DNA of 50,148 nucleotides from contig JAJJOY010000012.1 of the NCBI GenBank assembly GCA_021029595.1, positions 1-50,148 of the forward strand, in the 5' to 3' direction. The notes under the pieces were generated by a model. The model was not told where the DNA came from. It was given only the letters and a program-made list of their open reading frames with translations, and ran no database searches. This document shows, piece by piece, positions 15,462 to 24,213 of this stretch. The stretch comes from Hominenteromicrobium mulieris. Lineage in GTDB: Bacteria > Bacillota > Clostridia > Oscillospirales > Acutalibacteraceae. The position numbers and the translations under genes are program-made. Each line of letters starts with the position of its first letter. The first letter of the stretch is position 1.

Positions 15462-17894
15462 TTACAAAATCGCATCGGGGTTCGGGTCTGCATACGCGGT
15501 GACGCTCAAAAAACGCTTATCGCTTGAAAACGTGCTCAAAAGCATCGCAATGGCATCCCGAAACGCCTTGGAATTCTTGTATTTCATGACAATCTTATAT
15601 CGGTATTTGCCGCCCATACGTGACACGGATGCCGCAGAGGCGCGTAATAAACGCAGCGGCAAGTTGGGATAGTCCCGGCGGAACGTCTCTGCAAGCAGCG
15701 CGGAGAAATGCTCCGCTGCCGCACGCACGGTGTCTTCCTTTTCGCCCACAAAGCCGATCTGCAAAAGATCCGCAAACGGCGGGTACAGCATGGCCCTTCT
15801 GAAACGAATTTCCGTTTCAAAAAAGCTTTCGTAATCCTGCGCGGCGGCAAGGTGCAGGTACGGGTTTTCCGGCACATGCGTTTGAATGAGCGCCGTGCCG
15901 CGGTAGCGCCCGCGCCCCGCACGCCCCACGACCTGTGTAAGCAAGTCGAATGTGCGCTCGTTGCTGCGGTAATCATCGCTGTATAAGGACTGATCTGCCG
16001 AAAGTACGCCGACAAGCGTGACGTTCTCGAAATCAAGCCCCTTTGCAACCATCTGCGTGCCGATCATGATGTCATACTCGCCGTTTGCAAATGCGTTGAG
16101 CTTCTTTTCAAGTGCGTATTTGTTCGCGGTGGTATCGGTATCCACGCGCAGGATGCGCGCCTCCGGGAACGCCTCCCGCAGCTGATCCTCCGCCTTCTGC
16201 GTGCCGCCGCCGGAAAAGGTCAGCTCACCGCCGCACGCCTTACAGCGCACGTAAGCCGGTTCGGAATGGCCGCAGTAGTGGCACATCAGGCGGTTATTCG
16301 CCGCGTGGTATGTCATGGAAATGGAGCAGTTCGGGCACGCGGCGACCGTTTTGCAGTCCTTGCACACGGCATACGTGTGGTAGCCGCGGCGGTTGAGCAG
16401 CAAAATGGACTGCCTGCCCGCGCGGATATTTTCGGAGACCGCACGCGCCAGCGCCATGCTGATCATCGGCTTGCCGCGGTAGAGATCTTCGTTGTTCATA
16501 TCGACAAGCTGCACCGTGGGCACAACGGCATCGCCGTAGCGGTGGTGCAGCGCGTGGTAGCGGTACTTGCCGCTTTGCGCCATGTAGTAGGACTCAACAG
16601 ACGGCGTAGCGGAGCATAAAAGGCAGTAAGCGCGGTTATAATTCACGCGAAACTTCGCGATGTCCCGTGCGTGGTAGCGCGGCGTGCTCTCCGATTTATA
16701 CGTACTCTCCTGCTCCTCGTCCATGACGATGAGCCCGAGATTCTGCACAGGCGCGAACACGGCAGAACGCGTGCCGACGACAATTTTCGCTCTGCCGGTG
16801 CGCACGCGCTTCCACTCATCCATGCGCTCACCAACGGAAAGCCCGCTGTGGAAAACCGCAACGGTATCACCGAACGCCGCCGTAAACACGGCAAGCGTCT
16901 GCGGGGTAAGAGAAATCTCCGGCACCGTGACGATGACACCCTTGCCAACCGTAAGCACATGGCGAATGACATGCAGGAACACGGCGGTTTTACCGGAGCC
17001 CGTCACGCCGTAGAGCAGACCGACCATCGGTTCTGCCGCATCGCATTCGCGCAGAATGTCCTTTGCCACATTCATCTGCTCTGCCGAAAGCGTCTGCGGC
17101 AGCCTGATGTCTGCCATTTCCTGCTTTGGGCGTCGGAAGCGCTCAACTTCAAAAATCTCCGCTGCGCCCTTATCGGCAAGCGTGCGGATGATACCCGCAC
17201 TCACGCCGGTATAGTAGCTCAGCTCGCGCACGGTTACGGTGCCGATGGCGCACAGCGTATCGAACGCGCTTTGCTGCTTCGGAGTCAGCTTGCCGGAAAA
17301 ATCCGGCACGGCACAGACCATGCGCGTAGTGGCATCCGCCGCATTGCGGGACGCCGCGTTTTCGCGTATGACCGTGCCGTTTTCGAGCAGCGAAAGCAGA
17401 TCTCTGCTTTTTTCTTCTATGCCGAGCCTTTCGGTGAGTTCTGCGCCGGTAAGTCCGTTTTTTGCCGCCGTCAGCGCCACGATAATCTGCCACGCGGTAT
17501 CCGTGAACGCTTCGCGGTCATAGTTTTTGAACGCGGCATTCATGCGATAGCGGTTTACGAGCTTATAGCCGATGCCGGCGGGAATCATGACCTTTACGGC
17601 ATCGTACAGTGTGCAGAAGCAGCGGCTTTTCATCCATGGGATGAGCGCCAGCATTTCGTCATCCAAAAGCGGCTCTTTGTCCAAAACAGACGCAATAGCT
17701 TTCAGCTTTTGCCCTGCGCCGCTTTCATACGACGTAGAGAGCACCATGGCAACGCGCGTGCGGTTGCCTGCGCCGAACGGCACAGTAACGCGTACGCCCG
17801 GACGTACCGCCGTTTCCAACGCCTGCGGCACGCTATACGTAAACGGCTTATCAAACCGATATGTGGTATTCTCCAAGGCCAACTGTGCCAGCAA
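15462..17894 (-). CDS. priA: Primosomal protein N', replication restart helicase
   Basis: PriA reloads the replisome at stalled forks. The protein is 810 residues. The N-terminal DNA-binding domain is followed by the helicase core with Walker A GVTGSGKT (296-303), Walker B MDEEQ (391-395), and an eight-cysteine zinc-binding insert (Cys511, 514, 520, 523, 538, 541, 551, 554). The C-terminal motifs GTQMVAKGLDF and QVVGRAGRG are also present. The helicase motif II is usually DEEH; here His is Gln. It lies between rpoZ and def; the coaBC gene found between rpoZ and priA in Bacillus is missing. Confidence 0.96.
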   Translation of the reverse strand: MLAQLALENTTYRFDKPFTYSVPQALETAVRPGVRVTVPFGAGNRTRVAMVLSTSYESGAGQKLKAIASVLDKEPLLDDEMLALIPWMKSRCFCTLYDAVKVMIPAGIGYKLVNRYRMNAAFKNYDREAFTDTAWQIIVALTAAKNGLTGAELTERLGIEEKSRDLLSLLENGTVIRENAASRNAADATTRMVCAVPDFSGKLTPKQQSAFDTLCAIGTVTVRELSYYTGVSAGIIRTLADKGAAEIFEVERFRRPKQEMADIRLPQTLSAEQMNVAKDILRECDAAEPMVGLLYGVTGSGKTAVFLHVIRHVLTVGKGVIVTVPEISLTPQTLAVFTAAFGDTVAVFHSGLSVGERMDEWKRVRTGRAKIVVGTRSAVFAPVQNLGLIVMDEEQESTYKSESTPRYHARDIAKFRVNYNRAYCLLCSATPSVESYYMAQSGKYRYHALHHRYGDAVVPTVQLVDMNNEDLYRGKPMISMALARAVSENIRAGRQSILLLNRRGYHTYAVCKDCKTVAACPNCSISMTYHAANNRLMCHYCGHSEPAYVRCKACGGELTFSGGGTQKAEDQLREAFPEARILRVDTDTTANKYALEKKLNAFANGEYDIMIGTQMVAKGLDFENVTLVGVLSADQSLYSDDYRSNERTFDLLTQVVGRAGRGRYRGTALIQTHVPENPYLHLAAAQDYESFFETEIRFRRAMLYPPFADLLQIGFVGEKEDTVRAAAEHFSALLAETFRRDYPNLPLRLLRASAASVSRMGGKYRYKIVMKYKNSKAFRDAIAMLLSTFSSDKRFLSVTAYADPNPDAIL

Positions 17895-17918
17895 AGCAAA
17901 AACTCCCTTTACGGTAAA

Positions 17919-18125
17919 TTAGCCGTCAATCTCGTCCGGCTCGATGATCTTATACTTCTCATCGACGAAGTCCTGCACGGCCAAATCAACCGGCTTTTCA
18001 ACGATGATTTCATTGTTGTCTTCCGCTTCCTGTGTAATTTCTCTTGCGCGCTTTGCAACGGCGATAACAACGGAATAATAGCTCTTGTGCGGGGTTTTAA
18101 TGATGTTACAGGACGGTTTAAGCAT
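17919..18125 (-). CDS. rpoZ: RNA polymerase omega subunit
   Basis: This 68-residue protein begins MLKPS and contains YYSVVIAVAKRAREI, the conserved omega helix that clamps the beta-prime C-terminus. The acidic tail ends PDEIDG. It overlaps the gmk 3' end by 8 bases, the usual gmk-rpoZ pairing. Confidence 0.95.
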   Translation of the reverse strand: MLKPSCNIIKTPHKSYYSVVIAVAKRAREITQEAEDNNEIIVEKPVDLAVQDFVDEKYKIIEPDEIDG

Positions 18126-18729
18126 GGTTCAGGATCCTTTCTGCTATATCTTTTTCGCGGGAAACACGCAGCTTCTCCGCGGCTAAAATGGCTTCTATAT
18201 CAAGCACGGCTTGTTCGACCGTGTCGTTGATGACGGCGTAATCGTAATCTTTTACGCAGCGGATCTCGTCTGCCGCGGCAGCGAGGCGCTTCTCTATAAC
18301 TTCTTCTGTTTCGGTGCCTCTGCCGCGCAGACGCTTTTCAAGCACCTTTAAGGACGGCGGCAGGATGAAAAGGCTCACGCAGTCCGGCGCGACTTTTTTA
18401 ATCTGTCTGCCGCCCTGCACTTCAATCTCAAGCACGACATCGTGCCCTTCCTCAAGCCACTTTTCAACCGGCGCTTTCGGCGTGCCGTAGAAGTTGTCGC
18501 AATATTCTGCATATTCGAGCATCGCATGGTTTTCGATGTTCGTTTTGAACTCGTCTTTTGTGATGAAGTAATAGTGCACGCCGTGTTCCTCCCCCGGGCG
18601 CGGGGCGCGCGTGGTGGCGGAAACGGACATTTTAAGATTCTCATTGCGGCGGAACAATTCTTTTAAAATGGTCCCCTTGCCGCCGCCGGAGGGCGATGAA
18701 ACGACAACAAGCAGTCCTCTTTTTTTCAT
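18118..18729 (-). CDS. gmk: Guanylate kinase
   Basis: Phosphorylates GMP to GDP, linking purine synthesis and (p)ppGpp control. It has the P-loop SSPSGGGKGT and the GMP-binding segment TTRAPRPGEEHGVHYYF. Length is 203 residues from ATG 18729. That start is 9 bases from AAGGA, whereas the ATG at 18738 directly touches the ribosome binding site. Confidence 0.95.
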   Translation of the reverse strand: MKKRGLLVVVSSPSGGGKGTILKELFRRNENLKMSVSATTRAPRPGEEHGVHYYFITKDEFKTNIENHAMLEYAEYCDNFYGTPKAPVEKWLEEGHDVVLEIEVQGGRQIKKVAPDCVSLFILPPSLKVLEKRLRGRGTETEEVIEKRLAAAADEIRCVKDYDYAVINDTVEQAVLDIEAILAAEKLRVSREKDIAERILNHA

Positions 18730-18756
18730 CGGAAACATTCCTTTCTTTTCCGTTAT

Positions 18757-19035
18757 TTATACATTCGGGGCTTCCGCTTCAACGGGGTCTTCTGCTTTTT
18801 CGCCGGTGTTAAAGCGGTTTGCAACGGTCTCCAGCTGCAAAGCGGAAAGCACCACATGGTCACTGTCCATGATGATGACGGTGCGCGTTTTTCTGCCGCA
18901 CGTGGCATCGATCAAGGCGCCGCGTTCCCTTGAATCCTGCACGATGCGCTTAATCGGAGCGGATTCCGGGCTGACAATGGCGATCATGCGCTCTGCGGAA
19001 ATCATGTTGCCAAAGCCGATGTTCACAAGCTGCAT
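18757..19035 (-). CDS. remA: RemA-family (DUF370) DNA-binding regulator
   Basis: This 92-residue protein starts [23 protein letters not shown], the diagnostic RemA/DUF370 block. In Bacillus RemA activates biofilm matrix and osmoprotection genes as a ring-shaped DNA binder. The conserved basic stretch [11 protein letters not shown] follows, and a short acidic tail extends past the family core. It has AAGGAG as ribosome binding site. The yicC-remA-gmk order matches Bacillus. Confidence 0.93.
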
Positions 19036-19047
19036 AATAAACGCTCC

Positions 19048-19926
19048 TTACTCGATGTTCTGGATCTGCTCGCGGATCTTTTCAATCTCGGCCTTGATAT
19101 CCACCACCATGTAGGCGATCTTGGAATCGCTGGCCTTCGAGCCGATCGTATTCGCTTCGCGGTTCATTTCCTGTACAAGAAAATCCATTTTTCGACCGGA
19201 GGGCTCTTCGGCGCTCAAGAACGCCTTAAGCTGGTCGAAATGGCTGCGCAGACGCACGGTTTCTTCCGCCACGGCGACCTTATCCGCAAAAATGGCGGCT
19301 TCGGTCAAAATGCGCTGCTCGTCGATCGTGGTGTCATTCAGTACCTCGCGCAGCTTTGCTTCCAGACGCTCGCGGTATTCCGTGACGGTCTCCGGGGAGC
19401 GCTCTTCAATCTGCCCGACGATGTTTAAAATCGTCTCTGCACGAGACATGACGTCCTCGTAAAGGCGCTGTCCCTCCGTCTCGCGCATTTGAATAAACGC
19501 GTCCACCGCTTTTTCAGCAACCTGCTTCACGTCTGCCCAAATGGCTTCCTCATCCTCAGGCGCCTTGTGCACGGAAAAAATATCGGGGTAGCGCGAAAGA
19601 GAATTGACGGTAACGGTGTCCGGCAGATGGTAGCGCTCGGAAAGCTCGCGGAACGCCGCAATATAACCCGCGGCAAGCGAGTGGTTCACACTGACGACGA
19701 CATCCGTGTCCTCCAGTGTCTCAATGCTCAAATAAAAATCGATCTTGCCGCGTGCCACACGGCTCTGCACGTAGGTTTTCAGCTTATCCTCAAGGAATCC
19801 GTAGCCGCGCGTCACACGGGGAGAAAACTCAAAATACTTATGGTTGACCGATTTCAGCTCCGCCGTAATGTGTCTGCCGTTGACGGTTTCTTCGCAGCGG
19901 CCGTACCCGGTCATGCTTTTCAGCAT
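19048..19926 (-). CDS. yicC: YicC-family endoribonuclease
   Basis: This 292-residue protein starts MLKSMTGYGR, the YicC/YloC N-terminal signature. It ends with the DUF1732 block (GRKMDFLVQEMNREANTIGSKA). YicC proteins are manganese-dependent endoribonucleases involved in RNA decay. It is the first gene of the long minus-strand operon; 12 bases separate it from remA. Confidence 0.94.
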   Translation of the reverse strand: MLKSMTGYGRCEETVNGRHITAELKSVNHKYFEFSPRVTRGYGFLEDKLKTYVQSRVARGKIDFYLSIETLEDTDVVVSVNHSLAAGYIAAFRELSERYHLPDTVTVNSLSRYPDIFSVHKAPEDEEAIWADVKQVAEKAVDAFIQMRETEGQRLYEDVMSRAETILNIVGQIEERSPETVTEYRERLEAKLREVLNDTTIDEQRILTEAAIFADKVAVAEETVRLRSHFDQLKAFLSAEEPSGRKMDFLVQEMNREANTIGSKASDSKIAYMVVDIKAEIEKIREQIQNIE

Positions 19927-19989
19927 AGGATCATCTCTTTTCTAAAATTCTGTCTATGTTTTTCGGGATATTTTGTGTTCCTCACAGAG

Positions 19990-20018
19990 GACATAGTACC
20001 CGACTTTAATTCTATCAA
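19990..20018 (-). promoter_or_regulatory. Possible promoter of the yicC-spoVM operon
   Basis: TTGATA (20018-20013), a 17-base spacer, and TATGTC (19995-19990) on the minus strand. The -35 is good and the -10 weak. Confidence 0.35.
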
Positions 20019-20080
20019 GATATTTTACCATTTTAAGCCGGAAAATGCAACCTGTCGCGGGCGAAAATCGGAATTTTCGG

Positions 20081-20113
20081 AAAAAACAAAACACCGCAGG
20101 CAGCAGCCCGCGG
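20081..20113 (-). terminator. Terminator of the scpA-rluB operon
   Basis: In the minus-strand transcript CCGCGGGC pairs with GCCTGCGG (one G-U pair) around a 4-base loop, followed by a T-rich tail. It separates this operon from yicC. Confidence 0.75.
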
Positions 20114-20167
20114 CAATTTTGAGACAATACCGCATAAAGAGGTTTCGCTTTGCGGCATTTTTGGGGT

Positions 20168-20560
20168 TTATTCGTAATGCACGATGAGGCTCATCGGCGC
20201 TTCGGCGTGATCTTCCGCAACCGTAAACCCGCGCTGCTTGAAGAAATCAAAAAAATCCGGGAACGCGGTGCGAATGTGATTCATGCCGTTCGTCTCGCCG
20301 AACGACGCGGCGGAGCGCATAAGTGTATCGAGCACAAAAGTCGTCATGGGGTCGGGCTTTGCTTTTGTGAAATCGGTCTGCCCGGAGACGGAAAAGCCGT
20401 AGAACACAAGCGTGTCGTCTTCAAGCGCGACGACGACATAGCCGAGCCTTTCTTCGCCATCCGTCATCACAAGCACACGGCCGTTATCGGGTGCGCCCTC
20501 TGTTTTTGCCAGCAGGGCGGCTTCTTCTGTTTTTTCCGCCATTGGTACGATTTGCAGCAT
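20168..20560 (-). CDS. GNAT-like uncharacterised protein
   Basis: This 130-residue protein has an alternating beta pattern (RVLVMTDGEERLGYVVVALEDDTLVFYGFSV). The C-terminal segment RTAFPDFFDFFKQRGF resembles the last helix and strand of GNAT acetyltransferases, although the acetyl-CoA loop is not clear. It overlaps the end of rluB by 77 bases in another frame. The start is still credible because GAGGAGG stands 8 bases before the ATG. Function unknown; it is the last gene of its operon. Confidence 0.75.
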   Translation of the reverse strand: MLQIVPMAEKTEEAALLAKTEGAPDNGRVLVMTDGEERLGYVVVALEDDTLVFYGFSVSGQTDFTKAKPDPMTTFVLDTLMRSAASFGETNGMNHIRTAFPDFFDFFKQRGFTVAEDHAEAPMSLIVHYE

Positions 20561-21326
20561 TTTGTTTTTCCTCCTCGCGCTGTGTGTTCTGCGCGTTTCC
20601 TTTTTTCTGTGCGGCGGCGCGTAATCTGCGCACTTCGTCCGGGGTCAGATCACGGAAGCGCCCCTGCGGCAGCATGCCGAGCTTCACCGCGCCGATGGCC
20701 GTGCGCTTCAGTCTGGCCACTTCAAGGCCCACTGCTTCACACATGTTGCGGATCTGGCGGTTGCGGCCCTCATGCAGCACGAATTCCAGCACCACGCGGC
20801 CGGGCTGCTGCTCCAAAACACGCACGGAAGCCGGGGCGGTCATTCTGCCGTCGATTTCCACACCGACCGCAAGGCGCGTCAGCTGTTCTTCCGTTACGCC
20901 GGGGCGCACCGTAACACGGTACACCTTCGGCACATGTGTAGACGGGTGCGCGATGAGATTTGCAAAATCGCCGTCGTTTGTCATGAGCAGCAAGCCCTCG
21001 GAGTCTTTATCGAGACGGCCGATGGGGAATAATCTCACAGGCAGCTCCTCCACAAGCTCGCTGACGCACTTTCTGCCGCGGTCGTCGGACATGGAGGTCA
21101 AATAGCCGCGCGGCTTATGCACCATTATGTACATCTTTTCGTCCACGGTCTGCACGCGCTGACCGTCTACGGTAACCTTGTCTTTCTTCACGTCCACCTT
21201 GTCGCCGATCTGCGCGCGGACGCCGTTGACCGCAACGCGCCCCGCCGCGATCATCTCCTCTGCCTTGCGGCGCGAAGCGATGCCGCACTCCGCAAGCATC
21301 TTTTGCAGTCTTGTATCTTTAGCCAT
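20484..21326 (-). CDS. rluB: RluB/RsuA-family rRNA pseudouridine synthase
   Basis: This 280-residue protein has an N-terminal S4 RNA-binding domain (LQKMLAECGIASRRKAEEMI) and a catalytic domain with PIGRLDKDSEGLLLMTNDG, where the Asp of GRLDKDSEG is the catalytic residue. The C-terminal tail of about 45 residues is rich in Arg, Lys and Asn and probably disordered and RNA-binding. It usually modifies U2605 of 23S rRNA; RsuA specificity cannot be excluded. Placement after scpAB and ytfJ is common in clostridia. Confidence 0.92.
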   Translation of the reverse strand: MAKDTRLQKMLAECGIASRRKAEEMIAAGRVAVNGVRAQIGDKVDVKKDKVTVDGQRVQTVDEKMYIMVHKPRGYLTSMSDDRGRKCVSELVEELPVRLFPIGRLDKDSEGLLLMTNDGDFANLIAHPSTHVPKVYRVTVRPGVTEEQLTRLAVGVEIDGRMTAPASVRVLEQQPGRVVLEFVLHEGRNRQIRNMCEAVGLEVARLKRTAIGAVKLGMLPQGRFRDLTPDEVRRLRAAAQKKGNAQNTQREEEKQNAANRTNGGKNRRSRPAGKNRGRTR

Positions 21327-21351
21327 AGTTCAAAACCTTTCTCTGTATCTC

Positions 21352-22488
21352 TCAATTTATAAAGCTTGTGCTTCTCAAAAAGCGGGCAAACCACTTTTGA
21401 AACCACGTGCGTTCGTCCTTTTGCAAAGCACAATCTTCGCTTGAAACAAGCGGTGTTTCCTTTAGAACCTTGCCGTTCACGCTGTATCGCACGCAGCCGA
21501 TTACGTCGCCTTTTTCTACCGGCGCATACACAAATCGCGGCAGAATGCACCCCGCCGTGACCGTCACATCTTTCGGCAAAACGGCGCTTTCCTGCGTTTG
21601 GAGCGTGAGACTTATGCACTCTTTTTCACCGCCGACAGCGGGAAGCGAAACCGGCTGAAAATCCGCCGTATATGTTCGCTCTGCAAGCTGTGCAAAGCCG
21701 TAATCGTACAAATTCATGTGGTCGTTCCAGTCGTCCGGGGCATTTAATGTCACACAAATGAGCCGTGCGCCGTCCCGCTCTGCGGAAGACACAAGGCAGC
21801 GCCCGGCCTTTTTCGTAAAGCCCGTTTTGATGCCCGTACAGTCCGGGTACAGCTTTAGTAAACGATTGTGATTTTCATATCGCACGGTTTTTTCGGGCGA
21901 AATAAACGGCACGGAAAGCGTCGTCTGCCCCACCGCGGCGGCAAACTCTTCATTTTGCATCGCTTCCGCGGCAAGCAGCGCCATGTCATACGCCGTGGAG
22001 CCGTGCCCCTCGGCATCGAGCCCCGAGGGCGTGACGAAATGCGTCTGCATCATATGAAGCTCTGCGGCACGCGCGTTCATCTTCTCGGAAAATGCTTCCG
22101 CCGAATCGGACAGATACAGCGCTATCGCATTCGCACCATCGTTGCCGGAGGCCATCATCATGCCGCGGGCGATGTCGCCGAGTGCAAGCACCTCCCCGGC
22201 GCGCAGCCCCATAGAGGAGCCCTCCACGCTTATCATTTCCGGCGTGATTGTCACGGGATCACCCCTATGCTCACTTTCAAATGCCAACAGCGCCGTCATG
22301 ATCTTCGTCGTGCTCGCAACGGGCAGTACCTCGCGGCTGTTCTTTTCAAATAAGACCGTGCCGCTCACGGGCTCATACAGTACGGCGGCATACGCCGAAA
22401 CGCTTACGGACTCCGCCGTCTCTGCCGAAACCGGCAGACTGCCCCACACAAAAACGACCGCCAGCAAAACACAAAGTATCTTTCGCAA
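21352..22488 (-). CDS. dacF: D-alanyl-D-alanine carboxypeptidase (DacF/PBP5 type)
   Basis: This penicillin-binding D,D-carboxypeptidase trims peptidoglycan stem peptides. The protein is 378 residues: a signal peptide (1-22, ending VSA), SxxK at Ser59-Lys62, SGN at 114-116, KTG at 221-223, then the PBP5 C-terminal beta domain and an amphipathic tail (WFQKWFARFL) for membrane attachment. The start codon is TTG at 22488, supported by the signal peptide and an upstream AGGTGG. A neighbouring sporulation gene (ytfJ) suggests, but does not prove, a role in spore cortex. Confidence 0.93.
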   Translation of the reverse strand: MRKILCVLLAVVFVWGSLPVSAETAESVSVSAYAAVLYEPVSGTVLFEKNSREVLPVASTTKIMTALLAFESEHRGDPVTITPEMISVEGSSMGLRAGEVLALGDIARGMMMASGNDGANAIALYLSDSAEAFSEKMNARAAELHMMQTHFVTPSGLDAEGHGSTAYDMALLAAEAMQNEEFAAAVGQTTLSVPFISPEKTVRYENHNRLLKLYPDCTGIKTGFTKKAGRCLVSSAERDGARLICVTLNAPDDWNDHMNLYDYGFAQLAERTYTADFQPVSLPAVGGEKECISLTLQTQESAVLPKDVTVTAGCILPRFVYAPVEKGDVIGCVRYSVNGKVLKETPLVSSEDCALQKDERTWFQKWFARFLRSTSFIN

Positions 22489-22497
22489 AAATCACCA

Positions 22498-22524
22498 CCT
22501 GCCACGGCATGTATACGCGGCAGG
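22498..22524 (-). promoter_or_regulatory. Hairpin next to the dacF ribosome binding site
   Basis: In the minus transcript CCTGCCGCG pairs with CGTGGCAGG (one G-U) around a 9-base loop. The right arm ends in the AGG of the dacF Shine-Dalgarno sequence, and GGTGATTTTTG follows. It may be a weak terminator after ytfJ or a control on dacF translation. Confidence 0.45.
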
Positions 22525-22540
22525 CGGCTGGATTATACAA

Positions 22541-22957
22541 TCAATACTGCGGGGGCAGGGAAATATCCTCGTCCTCTTTGTCTTTCTTATCCTTGTTGAA
22601 AAGTCCGGCGATCTTGTCCACTACATCCGGCACACTCGCCACAACACGATCGACAGACGAAACATACGGCTCAATCTGCAAAATGCGCACATTGCCGTTC
22701 GAGATTACCAAAAACGCAATAGGCTGAATGGTAATGCCCGCGCCGCTGCCACCGGCAAAGAGGCCCTTCTCCGGCTGCGCTTTAGAAGGCAGGTCGGAGC
22801 CGCCGCCTGCAAAGCCGTAGCTCACACGCGAAACCGGGATGACCGTGGTGCCGTCCGGCGCGGTGATGGGATCGCCGATAACGGTGTTCACGTCCACCAT
22901 TTCCTTGATTTTATCCATGGAAACGCCGAGCAGGTTGTTGACCTTATTTTCACTCAT
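22541..22957 (-). CDS. ytfJ: YtfJ/GerW-family sporulation protein
   Basis: This 138-residue protein has the GerW core: DANTVIGDPI-like motif (VNTVIGDPITAPDGTTVIPVSRVSYGF), a GGGSD/GGSGAG glycine-rich centre, and a conserved ITIQPIAFLVI strand. In Bacillus YtfJ is needed for normal spore germination with L-alanine. It overlaps the DUF2953 gene by 4 bases, the same pair as ytfI-ytfJ in Bacillus. Confidence 0.92.
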   Translation of the reverse strand: MSENKVNNLLGVSMDKIKEMVDVNTVIGDPITAPDGTTVIPVSRVSYGFAGGGSDLPSKAQPEKGLFAGGSGAGITIQPIAFLVISNGNVRILQIEPYVSSVDRVVASVPDVVDKIAGLFNKDKKDKEDEDISLPPQY

Positions 22958-23658
22958 GTTGTTCTCTCCTTTTTATTTGCTGCCGGCGCTGCGGATTTTA
23001 CGGCAGGCTTTCCGGCACTTTGAAATTTATTGTAAAACGGCAATATCGTGCGCAGTATAAACTGCACACCGTGATGCACGACGAACAGCGGACGCACCGC
23101 GCCGCTTGCCGTACATAAAACCTTCGGTTCCTTTACGCTGTAATCGAGATCGACGGAAACACATCCATGCGGCGACTTGCAGTTTGTTAAGCCGAGCAAG
23201 ACCGACACAGCCGGGTACACGCCCGCACACACCTCTCCGTACAGGATAGCAATTTCGGCGGCATCTTTCCCGCCGCCGACGAGCACGTATAGGTCGAAAT
23301 CTTTCAGCTTTATGTGCTTTAAAAGCTTTCCGAAGCGCGTACCGGTGGCCTTTAACAAATCTTTCGCGAGCGTTAAAAGTCCCGTAAGTCCCTCGGCTTC
23401 CTTATATTTTTTCACCTGCCGCAAAAGCGGGTTCGGCTTTTTCTCCTTGGCTTTTTCTTCAGACTCTTTTTCGCTCGGTTTCTTCTCTTTTTTCGACTCC
23501 GGTTTTTTCTCCGGTGCGGGAAGCACGCGGTATTTTAAAAAGAGATACCGTATAAAAACGGTCGTCTCTCCGTTATAGTTCAGATCGAACCGCACAGGGA
23601 TGCACAGCAGAAGAAAGATCAGCGCGATGAGCCCGAGCAGAATCCATAAAACGATCAT
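22954..23658 (-). CDS. DUF2953 membrane protein (YtfI-like)
   Basis: This 234-residue protein has an N-terminal membrane helix (ILLGLIALIFLLLCIPV), a beta strand pair, a highly charged Lys/Glu-rich linker, and the DUF2953 region (LYVLVGGGKDAAEIAILYGEVCAGVYP). Its function is unknown; it is regularly encoded just before ytfJ and linked to sporulation. It overlaps scpB and ytfJ by 4 bases each. Confidence 0.87.
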   Translation of the reverse strand: MIVLWILLGLIALIFLLLCIPVRFDLNYNGETTVFIRYLFLKYRVLPAPEKKPESKKEKKPSEKESEEKAKEKKPNPLLRQVKKYKEAEGLTGLLTLAKDLLKATGTRFGKLLKHIKLKDFDLYVLVGGGKDAAEIAILYGEVCAGVYPAVSVLLGLTNCKSPHGCVSVDLDYSVKEPKVLCTASGAVRPLFVVHHGVQFILRTILPFYNKFQSAGKPAVKSAAPAANKKERTT

Positions 23659-24197
23659 GCTTTGTCTGCCCCGTCGTTTTGAGGTGCGTTTTCGGTTTCT
23701 TCCTCCTGCGGCAAAGGCGGCAGCTCCAAAAGCGAGCGGATGCCCATGCAGCGCAGGAAATTTTCCGTCGTGCCGTATAATAGCGGCTTACCGGGAAGGT
23801 CAAGTCGCCCGCGCTCTTCAATGAGCGCTTTCTGCACCAGACTGCCGATGACGCCCGAGCAATCCACGCCGCGCACCTGCTCCACAAACGCTTTTGTGAC
23901 AGGCTGATTATATGCGATGACCGCCAGCACCTCCATGGCCGCCTGCGAGAGCGGCGCGCTGCTTCTGAGGTCTAACGCTGTGCGCACCGGTGCCAAAAAC
24001 ACGGGATTCACGGCAAACTGCAATGTGTGGTCTAATTGCAGCAAATGGATGCCGCTTTCTTCCTTGTTATATTTCGCCTGAAGCGTTCGGCTGAGCTCCA
24101 GAACGTTCTCTTCCTCGGTATTAAGCGCCTGCGCCAGCTTATCGATGTCGATCGGGTCGCCGCACGCGAATAAGATTGCCTCCATCATGCCGAGCAT
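23655..24197 (-). CDS. scpB: Segregation and condensation protein B
   Basis: This 180-residue kleisin-interacting winged-helix protein of the SMC complex contains the signature EVLAVIAYNQPVTKAFVEQVRGVDCSGVI and the C-terminal winged-helix strand GRPLLYGTT-like GKPLLYGTTENFL. It partners with ScpA, encoded just upstream, to organise and segregate the chromosome. Confidence 0.95.
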   Translation of the reverse strand: MLGMMEAILFACGDPIDIDKLAQALNTEEENVLELSRTLQAKYNKEESGIHLLQLDHTLQFAVNPVFLAPVRTALDLRSSAPLSQAAMEVLAVIAYNQPVTKAFVEQVRGVDCSGVIGSLVQKALIEERGRLDLPGKPLLYGTTENFLRCMGIRSLLELPPLPQEEETENAPQNDGADKA

Positions 24198-24213
24198 TTT
24201 CTTTTTATTCAGC

